In this document: one piece after another, positions 6,363 through 14,847 of the stretch
How positions within the stretch are numbered: position 1 is the stretch's first letter
Layout of the letters: the number at the start of each line of letters is the position of its first letter
Assembly: GCA_002307115.1 (NCBI GenBank)
Contig: DBTP01000128.1
Location: 1 to 17,782, forward strand
Length of the DNA: 17,782 nt
Direction: 5' to 3'
Source: Fibrobacter sp. UBA1313
GTDB lineage: Bacteria > Fibrobacterota > Fibrobacteria > Fibrobacterales > Fibrobacteraceae
Position numbers and translations under genes: made by a program
The notes under the pieces: generated by a model
Told to the model about the DNA's origin: nothing
What the model saw: the letters and a program-made list of their open reading frames with translations, nothing else
Databases searched by the model: none

Positions 6363-7995
6363 CAGCGGCCCTCAGCAATTCTAAGAATAGCGGAGCCGGA
6401 TGTATTAAAGAGGACTTCAGTTCCGGGTGGAACTGGCAGGCCAGAAAGTAGGGGTGATCGGAAAGTTCCATGATCTGCATAATGTTTTCATTGGCAGCCT
6501 TACCCGAGAAGATGATGCCACCTTTTTCAAGGATCTTCACAAATTCTGGATTCACCTCATAGCGGTGACGGAAACGTTCGCGAATCTGGCGAGACTTGTA
6601 AATCTGTTCCGCGCGAGACCCTTCACGAATCAGGACATCATGACCGCCGAGACGCATGGTCGCACCCATTTCCTTGATGGATTCTTGCCCAGGAAGGTAG
6701 GCGATCACAGGTGTTTCCACCTTAAAGGTTTCCGTTTCCACTTCTGTAGTATTCGCGCCCTTCATGCCACACACGTTACGCGCAAATTCCACGACAGCTA
6801 ATTGCATACCATAACAGATTCCGAGGAATGGAATCTTCTTTTCACGGACATACTGGATAAGTTGAATTTTGCCTTCAATACCGCGGCTACCAAAACCACC
6901 AGGAACAATGACCGCATCCACTCCATGAAGGGACTTGGCAACGGCATCCGTGTTATTTTCCACCCGTTCCGTATCCACCCATTTGATTTCAACGCGAAGA
7001 TCCAGATGGGCCGAAGCATGGTTCAGAGCTTCTACGACACTTGCATAAGAATCTTCAAGCGTCGTGTACTTGCCGCAAATGGCAACCGTCAAAGTCTTGC
7101 GAGGGTTTACCTGATTGCGTTTGAGTGTTTCCACCAACTTTTTCCAAACATCTAGTTTCGGTGGAGCATAAATTTGGAGACGCTTCAAAAGAATTTCCGG
7201 AACGCCTTCCGCTTCGTATACAAGAGGAACTTCGTATACATGTTTTACATCCACGCCAGAAATAACATGAGAGGCAGGCAGGTTACAAAAAAGACCAATC
7301 TTTTCTTTGATATGCGGTTTGATATATTCTTCGCAACGGCCAATCAGAATTTCAGGATAAATACCCTTTTCATTCAAATCCCGTACAGACATCTGTGTCG
7401 GCTTGGACTTCTGCTCATTCACGCCGTTTGGAATGGGCACATAAGTCAAGTGGACGAACATGCAATTCTCTTGACCCACTTCATGAGAAAGCTGACGGGC
7501 GGCTTCAATAAAAAACTGATTTTCCAAATCACCCACAGTGCCACCAATTTCCACTAGAAGCACATCCGCTTTTTCTTTGGTCGCCACACGGTACAAATGC
7601 TCTTTGATCACATTGGTGACATGAGGGATAAACTGAACCGTATGCCCCAGATAATCCCCACGACGTTCCTTTTCAAGAATGAGCTTAAAAACGCGTCCCA
7701 TGGTGAGGCTCCATTCGGAACGCGCCACCACATTCAGAAAGCGTTCATAATGGCCAAAGTCCATATCCACTTCACCACCGTCATCGAGCACATACACTTC
7801 ACCGTGCTCGGTAGGATTCATGGTTCCTGGATCGGTATTCAAATAGCCATCACACTTGACAGGAACGACTTTCAATTTTCCAGAAAGCAAAGCTCCGATG
7901 GATGCCGCAGCGACACCTTTTCCAAGACCGGAGATCACACCACCGGTAACGATGATAAATTTTGTTTTTCCGTTATATTCGTCTAGTTGTTTCAT
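6349..7995 (-). CDS. pyrG: CTP synthase (glutamine-hydrolysing)
   Basis: 548 residues, the usual length (~545). It aminates UTP to CTP using ATP and ammonia released from glutamine, and is the last step of de novo pyrimidine nucleotide synthesis in the cytoplasm. The synthetase domain opens with the P-loop GGVISGLGKG (18-27). The C-terminal class I amidotransferase domain shows the nucleophile elbow GICYG (Cys394) and the His523-Glu525 pair in FHPE (522-525), with the oxyanion region PGGFGSRG (365-372). Start: ATG at 7995 with a GGA element about nine bases upstream. It lies 16 bases after kdsB and overlaps comEA by 14. Adjacency to the CTP-consuming KdsB is noteworthy. Confidence 0.98.
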   Translation of the reverse strand: MKQLDEYNGKTKFIIVTGGVISGLGKGVAAASIGALLSGKLKVVPVKCDGYLNTDPGTMNPTEHGEVYVLDDGGEVDMDFGHYERFLNVVARSEWSLTMGRVFKLILEKERRGDYLGHTVQFIPHVTNVIKEHLYRVATKEKADVLLVEIGGTVGDLENQFFIEAARQLSHEVGQENCMFVHLTYVPIPNGVNEQKSKPTQMSVRDLNEKGIYPEILIGRCEEYIKPHIKEKIGLFCNLPASHVISGVDVKHVYEVPLVYEAEGVPEILLKRLQIYAPPKLDVWKKLVETLKRNQVNPRKTLTVAICGKYTTLEDSYASVVEALNHASAHLDLRVEIKWVDTERVENNTDAVAKSLHGVDAVIVPGGFGSRGIEGKIQLIQYVREKKIPFLGICYGMQLAVVEFARNVCGMKGANTTEVETETFKVETPVIAYLPGQESIKEMGATMRLGGHDVLIREGSRAEQIYKSRQIRERFRHRYEVNPEFVKILEKGGIIFSGKAANENIMQIMELSDHPYFLACQFHPELKSSLIHPAPLFLELLRAADERP

Positions 7996-8011
7996 TTTAT
8001 TTCCATCATTT

Positions 8012-8704
8012 TTACTGAATCAAACACTCCACCTTTTCTACATCGGAAGGAACATCTACCGACAAAGAAACGGCGTTACTATAAACCACTCGAATGGGGC
8101 GACGCCCCAAAATGCGTAACTGTTCTAATGAATTTTTCATTTCTTCCTCAGTTTGAGAAAGCCCATGAAATTCCTCGCGCGCCTTTCTAGAATACGCGTA
8201 CACACCACGATGAGTCTGCCAACCTGTGGCAGTTTTTGGAAGGGACCGAGAAAAGGCGACCGCATAGCCATCCTCCGCTTTTACCTTCACAATAGACGTT
8301 GTCTGATAATCCTCAGGAGATAAATAGCAAGAGGCGGTGACCCAAGCTTCCGGCTCTGCCACGAGAGCTTTTTTCACATCCCGGAGCATATCCAAATCAG
8401 CTACAGGTTCATCCCCCTGAAGATTGACAACTAAATCCAAATCCAATTTTTGAGAGGCTTCATAGACTCGATCCGAGCCGGTCGCACAAACCCCGGTCAT
8501 CACAGCTTCGTAGCCGGATTTTTCAACCAAAGAGGCTATTTTCAAAGAATCTGTAGCGCAAACAATGCGATCAAAACAACCGGCATCACGAGCTCTATCC
8601 AAAGTCCGAAGTATCATTTCGCGGCCTCGGATGAGGACTAGCGGCTTCCCCGGAAAACGGGAGGAGCCTAGGCGCGCGGGAACGATACAGTGAACCGAGT
8701 TCAT
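8012..8704 (-). CDS. kdsB: 3-deoxy-manno-octulosonate cytidylyltransferase (CMP-Kdo synthetase)
   Basis: 230 residues (E. coli KdsB is ~248). It activates Kdo with CTP to CMP-Kdo for the inner core of lipopolysaccharide, so the cell should have an LPS outer membrane. Motifs: IVPARLGSSRFPGKPL (7-22) for CTP binding, TGSDRV (75-80), NLQGDEP (94-100) with the metal-binding aspartate, HRGVYAY (165-171), EQLR (194-197) and VDVPSDVEKVE (216-226). All are family hallmarks. It lies 12 bases after gatC and 16 before pyrG. Confidence 0.96.
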   Translation of the reverse strand: MNSVHCIVPARLGSSRFPGKPLVLIRGREMILRTLDRARDAGCFDRIVCATDSLKIASLVEKSGYEAVMTGVCATGSDRVYEASQKLDLDLVVNLQGDEPVADLDMLRDVKKALVAEPEAWVTASCYLSPEDYQTTSIVKVKAEDGYAVAFSRSLPKTATGWQTHRGVYAYSRKAREEFHGLSQTEEEMKNSLEQLRILGRRPIRVVYSNAVSLSVDVPSDVEKVECLIQ

Positions 8705-8716
8705 ACGCTACCGGCG

Positions 8717-9004
8717 CTAACCGCCGATGACCTTGGGGATAACAAAATGTCCATTTTCTACAGAAGGAGCATTGGCAAAAGCCTGTTCATGCGTGAAGGA
8801 AGGTTGCGGAATATCTTCGCGCAAAACAGTAATGCCCTCTTCAACGCCCGTCATCGGTTCCACTTGAGAAAGATCCAAAGCACGAAGGGCATCCATGTGT
8901 TGGAGCATTTTTCCCAAGTGACCGGAGATGGACTCCATATCTGCATCCGCAATTTTTAACCGCGATAATTTCGCAAGTTTCAAGATATCTTCACGCTCAA
9001 GCAT
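8717..9004 (-). CDS. gatC: Aspartyl/glutamyl-tRNA amidotransferase subunit C
   Basis: 95 residues, the standard length. GatC is the small stabilising subunit of the GatCAB complex, which converts Asp-tRNA(Asn) or Glu-tRNA(Gln) to Asn-tRNA or Gln-tRNA. The start MLEREDILKLAKLSRL, the helix SISGHLGKMLQHMDAL, the DLSQVEPMTGV segment, the LREDIPQPS motif and the end FVIPKVIGG are all characteristic. A clear GGAGA Shine-Dalgarno (9015-9011) lies six bases before the ATG. gatA and gatB are not in the window, so the subunits are encoded apart. Presence of GatC suggests that at least one of AsnRS or GlnRS is supplemented or replaced by the indirect pathway. Confidence 0.95.
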   Translation of the reverse strand: MLEREDILKLAKLSRLKIADADMESISGHLGKMLQHMDALRALDLSQVEPMTGVEEGITVLREDIPQPSFTHEQAFANAPSVENGHFVIPKVIGG

Positions 9005-9057
9005 AGGGAATCTCCATCGGTTTCATTAAAAGATAAAAAAGACCCGACTCTACGGCT

Positions 9058-11454
9058 TCACCCAACAATTTCCAAACTCGCAAATTTCAATACCAACTTG
9101 CGCACCGTTCCATCGCCAAATCGAACCTCCACACGAGCATCCTCACCCGATCCCGAACAACTCAGCAAAACACCCGACCCAAAGCGCCCGTGACGAACCT
9201 TAACGCCTGGATGAAATGGATTTTCACTGTATTCGTCATAAACAATACGAGGTCCCTGAGACTCCGGTTTTGGTTCCGACTTTGCATTTTTGTAAACAAC
9301 GTGACGAGTATTACTTTTTTGAGCAAAATCACGGGGAGCAAAAGTCTGAGGTTTGCGGAAATTGTCAAAGCTCCGACTGGGGCTCGATAGAGGAGTCAAT
9401 ACCGAAAAGTCCTCAAGTCCTTCCACAGAGGTGGTCAGAGGATCTAGTTCCTCCAAAAATCGGGAGGGCGGGAAATTCTGAATGGACCCCTGCCAGAAAC
9501 GACGTTCCGCATGATACAGGGATAATTGCTTTTTAGCCCGAGTGCAGCCGACATAAAACAGGCGACGTTCCTCTTCCGTTTGCTTTTTGCGCTCTTCGGC
9601 AGATTCCTGCATAAGCGCCCCCGCACGGATCAAGGGGAAAATACATTCGTCACAACCCGCAATATGCACCGTATGAAATTCCAAACCTTTCGCCATGTGA
9701 ATGGTCATAAGAGTCACACGATCCTTCACGTTCTCCACCTTTTTATCCGCATCCGTCAAAAGTGAAATATCTTGCAAAAAGGCATCGAGACCTTGATCTG
9801 GATACTCTTCTTCGAATTCACGAAGCGCATTGATCATTTCGTCCAAGTTGCCACAACGATCATCAGCGGTAGTTTCATCTTCTTTTTTCAAAAACTCCCG
9901 ATAGAACGAGTCCTTAATAATTTTTTCAGCAAGAAGCGGGATCGCGGTTTCTCCGCCCTTCACAAGATCCAACCAACCATCGACCGTTTTCTTAAAATCA
10001 GAAAGCTTCACTACAGACCGCCCCACTCCCGATTCGACGAGAGAGCAAAGCGCTTCCCAAAAAGAAACGGACTCTGTAGCAGAACGTTCTCGAATTTGAT
10101 CCACAGTCGTTTTGCCAATTTGGCGCGGAGGCGTATTGATAATACGTAAAAAAGCGGCGTCATCCCGTGGGTTCGCAAGAATGCGGAGGTACGCCAATAT
10201 GTCGCGAATTTCTTTGCGGTCCCAAAACCGAGTCCCCCCATAAATCACACACGGAATTCGTAAATCATTGAGCGCTTTTTCAAGAGCACGAGACTGTGCA
10301 TTCGTTCGATAAAATATAGCGGTTTCCGAATACAAGGTAAGACCCGCATTCCAAATGGAACGAGCGATCTTATCGGCTTCAACACGATCATCATCTACAT
10401 GCAATACATGAATCAAGTCACCTTTTTCTTGTTTGGAATAAACCTCTTTTTTCATTTCTAGAGGGCGATCATTGTGAGCAATCACGGAACCAGCCCCTTG
10501 AACAATATTCGCCGTAGATCGATAGTTGCGTTCAAATTTGACAATGGTCACCGGGCTGAAGTCCCGATGAAAATTACGGATAATATCAATATTGGCGCCC
10601 CGCCAACCATAAATACTTTGGTCATCATCTCCCACTACAGTAACGTTATGGGACTCATTGATGAGAAGTTTCAGGAGTTCATACTGAACATCATTCGTAT
10701 CTTGATACTCGTCAACAACAACGTACTCAAATCGATGTGCAAATTGAGCCGCCACTTTAGGGAGCCGTTGCAACAAATCTACCGTGTTTCCCAAAAGATC
10801 ATCAAAGTCCATGGCGTTCGCTTCTGCAAGACTTTTTTGATAATCGCGATAAAAGCGAGCATACTGTTCTTCATCGCTATACTGAGCCTTTTCCAAAACA
10901 ACAGCCGGAGTCTGTAACACAAGTTTCGTTGTGCCATCGGGGAGCATTTGTTTGTAACAGCTATTCTTATAACGAGAAATAGCGCCCTTGATTTTTTTTA
11001 ATGTCAGCGCGTCCAATTCGTCACCCAATACGGGTTTCACAACTTCTTTCAAAATTCTTTTTTGATCATCATCATCATAAATGGAAAAATTTTTGTTGAA
11101 CTTCCATCCTAAAGAACCTACCAACTGGGGATTTCCGAGGCAGAGCCGCAAAATACGCACACACACAGAGTGAAATGTTCCCATCCACTCGAGGTTCACT
11201 GGGGAATCAAGAATAGTTTGAATTCTCGATTTCATTTCGCGCGCCGCTTTATTAGTAAAAGTAACCGCAAGAATCCGACGAGGATCCACGTCGTGCGCAG
11301 AAATCAAATGCGAAATTTTATAAGTAATCGCCCGCGTTTTGCCGGAACCGGCACCCGCAAGAATAAGCATCGGGCCTTCGATCTTGGAAGCCGCGAAGCC
11401 TTGTTCTTCATTCAACTCATGTTGTAGGAGCGCTGCATCAACCATGCGCCCCAT
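9058..11454 (-). CDS. uvrD: UvrD/PcrA-type superfamily 1 DNA helicase
   Basis: 798 residues, slightly longer than typical (~720-780). It is an ATP-dependent 3'-5' helicase for nucleotide excision and mismatch repair and for displacing recombinase. Helicase motifs are in order: AGAGSGKT (33-40, Walker A), TFTNKAAREM (65-74), VDEYQDT (247-253, Walker B), GDDDQSIYGWRGA (275-287), RNYRST (309-314), then MTIHMAKGLEF and EERRLFYVGCTRAKK near the C-terminal third. The last ~50 residues (PGVKVRHGRFGSG, then VEVRFGDG) form the PcrA/UvrD Tudor-like C-terminal domain that contacts RNA polymerase. Start: ATG at 11454 overlaps the previous stop as TAATG. A second in-frame ATG at 11445 would shorten it by three residues. 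PcrA or UvrD naming is a matter of lineage. Confidence 0.96.
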   Translation of the reverse strand: MGRMVDAALLQHELNEEQGFAASKIEGPMLILAGAGSGKTRAITYKISHLISAHDVDPRRILAVTFTNKAAREMKSRIQTILDSPVNLEWMGTFHSVCVRILRLCLGNPQLVGSLGWKFNKNFSIYDDDDQKRILKEVVKPVLGDELDALTLKKIKGAISRYKNSCYKQMLPDGTTKLVLQTPAVVLEKAQYSDEEQYARFYRDYQKSLAEANAMDFDDLLGNTVDLLQRLPKVAAQFAHRFEYVVVDEYQDTNDVQYELLKLLINESHNVTVVGDDDQSIYGWRGANIDIIRNFHRDFSPVTIVKFERNYRSTANIVQGAGSVIAHNDRPLEMKKEVYSKQEKGDLIHVLHVDDDRVEADKIARSIWNAGLTLYSETAIFYRTNAQSRALEKALNDLRIPCVIYGGTRFWDRKEIRDILAYLRILANPRDDAAFLRIINTPPRQIGKTTVDQIRERSATESVSFWEALCSLVESGVGRSVVKLSDFKKTVDGWLDLVKGGETAIPLLAEKIIKDSFYREFLKKEDETTADDRCGNLDEMINALREFEEEYPDQGLDAFLQDISLLTDADKKVENVKDRVTLMTIHMAKGLEFHTVHIAGCDECIFPLIRAGALMQESAEERKKQTEEERRLFYVGCTRAKKQLSLYHAERRFWQGSIQNFPPSRFLEELDPLTTSVEGLEDFSVLTPLSSPSRSFDNFRKPQTFAPRDFAQKSNTRHVVYKNAKSEPKPESQGPRIVYDEYSENPFHPGVKVRHGRFGSGVLLSCSGSGEDARVEVRFGDGTVRKLVLKFASLEIVG

Positions 11455-13361
11455 TATTCTTCATCCTTAGCCGAGGCCGCAAGAATTTGTTCAAGAGTGG
11501 TGAGACCATCCAAAGCTTTCTGGATGCCATCCATACGTAGAGTAATCAAATCACATTCCTTCACCGCAGTTTTCTTAATATCATCACCCGAGGAATGCTT
11601 GATCACCAAGTTACGAATAGATTCGTTCGGAACCAAGAATTCATAAACTCCGCAACGGCCTTTATAGCCGGAGCCTTCACAACGAGGGCAACCTTTGCCA
11701 TGATAAAATTGCATATCCGGTGAAAGCCCCATTTCTTCGCGAATTTCATCCGTAATATCAACGGGTTCTTTGCAATACTTACAGATACGGCGCACCAAGC
11801 GTTGGGCAAGAATGCCCTTAATCACGGTCGCCACCAAGAAGGGTTCGAGGCCCATTTCCAACAGACGCGGGAAAGATCCCGAAGAGTCGTTAGTATGGAG
11901 CGTACTGAAAACCAAGTGACCCGTCAACGCCGCTTCGATAGCCATAGAAGCCGTTTCTTTATCGCGCATTTCCCCAATCATCATTACATCTGGGTCTTGA
12001 CGCAAAAGAGCGCGGATACCGGCCGCAAACGTGAAGCCCGCAGCGACATTGATCTGACCTTGGTTCACACCATCCACATTCAATTCTACAGGATCTTCCA
12101 TGGTAGAGATGTTAATGGTAGGATCCATGATTTCACGGATAGAAGCGTAGAGCGTTGTAGACTTACCGGAACCTGTGGGTCCCGTTACGAGAATAATTCC
12201 ATTCGGAAGATTAATCGCATCATGATATTGCTTAAACATCCGCGGATCGAAGCCCATGTCTTTCAATGGGAACTGACCTGAATTAGGATCCAAAATACGC
12301 ATCACAATCTTTTCACAGACACCGCGTTTACGCAAAGAGACCGGGAATGAGCTCACACGCAAATCCACTTCTGAGCCTTTATAACGCACAGTAAAACGAC
12401 CATCCAGAGGTCTACGTTTTTCAGCGATATCCATCTTTGCTAGAAGTTTAATACGAGACAGAATCTGTGGCATCAAACGCGCAGGAATCGGAGCTTGTAC
12501 TTGCAAATCACCATCCACACGGTAACGCATTTTAAGATAAGTCTCTTGCGGTTCCAAGTGAATATCAGAGGCTTTACGCGCAATCGCCTCATGAATCAGC
12601 GAAGTCACAATTTTAACGACTTGTTGACCTTCTTCATCTGACAATTCCGGTTCTTGGAGGCTTGTGTCTCCTCGCTCCACCGTCTGCAACTCTTCTTTAC
12701 TGGATTCTGCGCTTAACAACGCATTCAAGGATTCTGAACCGACACCGCTCCCCGAATAGATTCGATCTAACGTTGCCATGACATCCTTCTCAGAGGACAT
12801 CACAATATCCACATCCATTTGTGCTTTAAATTTCACAATATCAATCACACGCATATTCGTGGGATCCGTCATTGCGATGGTAAGCGTCTTATCGGCGACA
12901 AAAAGAGGCACTACCTTATAATTGCGACAAACATCTTCAGAAAGGTATTGATTCGCGTTAGGGTCAATATTGAAGTTACCCAGCTTCACATAAGGGACTT
13001 CAAACTGCGTCGAAAGAATTTCAACGAGGCGCTCCTCTGGCATATAACCCAGAGACACCAATGTGCGACCTAAACGCTGCCCTGTTTTTTTCTGTTCTTC
13101 AAGGGCGTTATTAAGCTGCGGCTCAGTGATATATCCATGCATCAGGAGCAGTTCACCGATACGCATTTTCGTTGTAGTCTGCATCTGCACGCCAAGAATG
13201 TTTGTCAAAACATCTTCACTGACCATACCCAACCGCACAAGAATTTTGCTGAGCATAATTCCCGTACGTTGCTGTTCACTCATTGCGTGCTTAAGCTGAT
13301 CTTCGTCAATAATGCCCTGTCGAAGGAGTAATTCACCAATTTTTGACTTACTTTGATTCAT
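11454..13361 (-). CDS. pilB: PilB/GspE-type assembly ATPase with two tandem MshEN-like c-di-GMP modules
   Basis: 635 residues from the chosen ATG. This hexameric ATPase powers pilus polymerisation or type II secretion at the inner membrane. Core motifs: Walker A GPTGSGKS (394-401), an Asp box around MEDPVE (421-426), Walker B VMMIGEMRD (459-467), a His box HLVFSTLHTND (482-492), and a zinc-binding tetracysteine (Cys527, 530, 558, 561). The N-terminus has two repeats of the MshEN pattern RLGxxLxxxG...L...L..Q, each with exact 24-5-24 residue spacing (7-59 and 67-119). The second copy is almost perfect. In the first, the second half lacks the Arg and Gly. The start ATG at 13361 overlaps the thiL TGA as ATGA; an upstream TTG at 13373 is less likely. 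Pilus versus type II secretion is not settled, but PilM/PilN-like partners favour pilus type. Confidence 0.88.
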   Translation of the reverse strand: MNQSKSKIGELLLRQGIIDEDQLKHAMSEQQRTGIMLSKILVRLGMVSEDVLTNILGVQMQTTTKMRIGELLLMHGYITEPQLNNALEEQKKTGQRLGRTLVSLGYMPEERLVEILSTQFEVPYVKLGNFNIDPNANQYLSEDVCRNYKVVPLFVADKTLTIAMTDPTNMRVIDIVKFKAQMDVDIVMSSEKDVMATLDRIYSGSGVGSESLNALLSAESSKEELQTVERGDTSLQEPELSDEEGQQVVKIVTSLIHEAIARKASDIHLEPQETYLKMRYRVDGDLQVQAPIPARLMPQILSRIKLLAKMDIAEKRRPLDGRFTVRYKGSEVDLRVSSFPVSLRKRGVCEKIVMRILDPNSGQFPLKDMGFDPRMFKQYHDAINLPNGIILVTGPTGSGKSTTLYASIREIMDPTINISTMEDPVELNVDGVNQGQINVAAGFTFAAGIRALLRQDPDVMMIGEMRDKETASMAIEAALTGHLVFSTLHTNDSSGSFPRLLEMGLEPFLVATVIKGILAQRLVRRICKYCKEPVDITDEIREEMGLSPDMQFYHGKGCPRCEGSGYKGRCGVYEFLVPNESIRNLVIKHSSGDDIKKTAVKECDLITLRMDGIQKALDGLTTLEQILAASAKDEE

Positions 13362-14353
13362 AAATGGGACCAAGATCTCGCTTTAATAATTTCCGTATCG
13401 CCCGAGGACCTGAGAAGATCCACACCAGAACCAGAATACACGGTTCCAATGCGAGTCACAGCACAAGCCCCCATTTCTTCGTAGAATATACTATCTGGAA
13501 GCGAACTTGTAAAAAGAAGTTGGTACTCTTCCCCCCCGTCTAGAGAGAATTTTTCTACCGGAAGCACATAATGTTTAACCATTTCGAGAACATGGGTATC
13601 CACAGGGATCTTTTCCTCTTCTATGCAGATGCGAACGCCCGAGGACAACGCGATATGGTGAAGTTCTGAACTGAGCCCATCACTAATATCCACACAGGCC
13701 CCAGTAACCCCTAAACGCAGAAGCGTAGCCCCTGCGCCTTCCTCAATCTTTGGGGCCAAATGGTATTTCACCAAAGGATCTGGAGACGTATTTTCCGCAT
13801 ACCCATGAGAGAGCATCCACAAGCCAGCGGCAGATTTTCCAAGCGTTCCTGTCACATAGACAGAGTCCCCAGGTTTCGCATTTTGGCGACGCAAAGGGGG
13901 ACCCTCACAAGTACCCAACAACGTCACCGAAAACAGACCACAATCACCAGCAACCGTATCTCCACCGACAAGGGCAATCCCTCGAGAGGCAAAGCCCGTT
14001 GCAAAAGCTTTTGCAATACGATCTCTCGTTACTTTATCCCAAATTCTATTATGGCAGATACCCAAAAGGGCGATTTTGGGGCTTCCCCCCATTGCAGAAA
14101 TGTCCGAAATATTTGAAACAATACATTTTTCAACGGCCTGTTCAGGAGTCGCCCAATCCAAGCGGAAATGGGTATTCTCTACAGACATATCTTTCGTGAT
14201 GAGCCAACCATCAAAAGCAGCGCAATCATCACCGGCCCCAAACCAAAAACGAGAACGAGGCGACTTTATGTCCAAAGGAAGAGCACCCGAGAGTACGTCT
14301 TGTACAAACTGGAACTCTCCTAAAGGAGGAAAATGAAAATCCGAATGATCCAT
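13358..14353 (-). CDS. thiL: Thiamine-monophosphate kinase
   Basis: 331 residues from ATG at 14353, matching the family (~320). It phosphorylates thiamine monophosphate to the cofactor thiamine diphosphate with ATP. ThiL/AIR-synthase-fold motifs: LGEFQFV (11-17; GEFxLI in family), GAGDDCA (39-45, metal and ATP aspartates), KDMSVENTHF (54-63), NISDISAMGG (81-90), VGGDT (129-133), VDISDGLSSE (221-230) and GGEEYQLLF (273-281). The in-frame TTG at 14359 would only add two residues; the ATG is chosen. First gene of the minus-strand cluster, with the ATPase gene overlapping by four bases. No clear Shine-Dalgarno is visible. Confidence 0.95.
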   Translation of the reverse strand: MDHSDFHFPPLGEFQFVQDVLSGALPLDIKSPRSRFWFGAGDDCAAFDGWLITKDMSVENTHFRLDWATPEQAVEKCIVSNISDISAMGGSPKIALLGICHNRIWDKVTRDRIAKAFATGFASRGIALVGGDTVAGDCGLFSVTLLGTCEGPPLRRQNAKPGDSVYVTGTLGKSAAGLWMLSHGYAENTSPDPLVKYHLAPKIEEGAGATLLRLGVTGACVDISDGLSSELHHIALSSGVRICIEEEKIPVDTHVLEMVKHYVLPVEKFSLDGGEEYQLLFTSSLPDSIFYEEMGACAVTRIGTVYSGSGVDLLRSSGDTEIIKARSWSHL

Positions 14354-14412
14354 TTTCAAAATCTAGCGAAAAAAGAAAGCTCTTTAAGAATAAAAAGCTA
14401 TTTTACTACTCC
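14354..14412. promoter_or_regulatory. Divergent intergenic spacer with an imperfect inverted repeat
   Basis: Only 59 bases separate the thiL start from the GTG of the divergent gene, so the promoters of both units, or at least their transcription starts, must lie here or within the neighbouring gene ends. The spacer is AT-rich and contains AGCTCTTT (14378-14385) facing AAAAAGCT (14392-14399), an imperfect inverted repeat (7 of 8). It could bind a regulator. I could not pick convincing -35 and -10 boxes on either strand. Confidence 0.3.
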
Positions 14413-14847
14413 GTGGGACACATCTTCTTTATAGCACCGAACGATAAATGCAATCTGGACACGCTTGCACAATGGACGCTTCGATGGATGCTCCAGCATG
14501 ATCTGCCAGCAGATACTGCTATTTACTCCTGTACTCGTCTAGACCAAGCGCTTCGGTCACTGGAAGAGCCCCTCGCCGCTGGAGAACCTCCTGCGTTGAT
14601 CGTATTTGATCATGGCGACCCTCCGACCCCAGAAACGATCCGTTTTTGTGAAAGACTTCATTCCTGCATCCCTGAAGCATGGATTGTAGAATTGGTTTCT
14701 TCTAAAATGCCGTTACCTAAAAATCCGAGTGATTCGTTCTGGGTTAAAAAGCCCGTCTGCCAAGAAGATTGGGTGGATGTTCTTCAACATGTTTTTCTCC
14801 AAGCGGCGACTCCGCAGTGGTCCAACGCCGACTCTAGTAAAAGATGA
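14413..14847 (+). CDS. Degenerate receiver-like (REC-fold) protein of unknown role
   Basis: 144 residues starting with GTG; no in-frame ATG or good Shine-Dalgarno lies upstream, so the start is uncertain. Not recognised as a named family. The pattern of strands and helices resembles a response-regulator receiver: HIFFIAPND (3-11) as strand 1 with Asn10-Asp11 in place of the acidic pair, ALIVFDHG (61-68) as strand 3 with Asp66 in the phospho-acceptor position, WIVELVSS (90-97) as strand 4 ending in Ser, and FWVKKP (109-114) as strand 5 with Lys113-Pro114. No DNA-binding output domain follows. It shares a four-base ATGA overlap with the next gene, so the two are probably made together. Phosphorylation competence and role are unknown; similarity to REC is an inference from layout. 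Confidence 0.5.
   Translation: MGHIFFIAPNDKCNLDTLAQWTLRWMLQHDLPADTAIYSCTRLDQALRSLEEPLAAGEPPALIVFDHGDPPTPETIRFCERLHSCIPEAWIVELVSSKMPLPKNPSDSFWVKKPVCQEDWVDVLQHVFLQAATPQWSNADSSKR

Noticed and set aside
9005..9057. Possible terminator between uvrD and gatC
   Set aside because: On the minus strand the order is gatC after a 53-base gap beyond uvrD. A T-run is present but the adjacent stem is only about three base pairs (CCG/CGG), and the gatC Shine-Dalgarno follows directly.
13750..14199. 149- and 118-residue plus-strand frames opposite thiL
   Set aside because: Antisense to conserved ThiL motifs; low-complexity Gln/Pro/His/Ser content.
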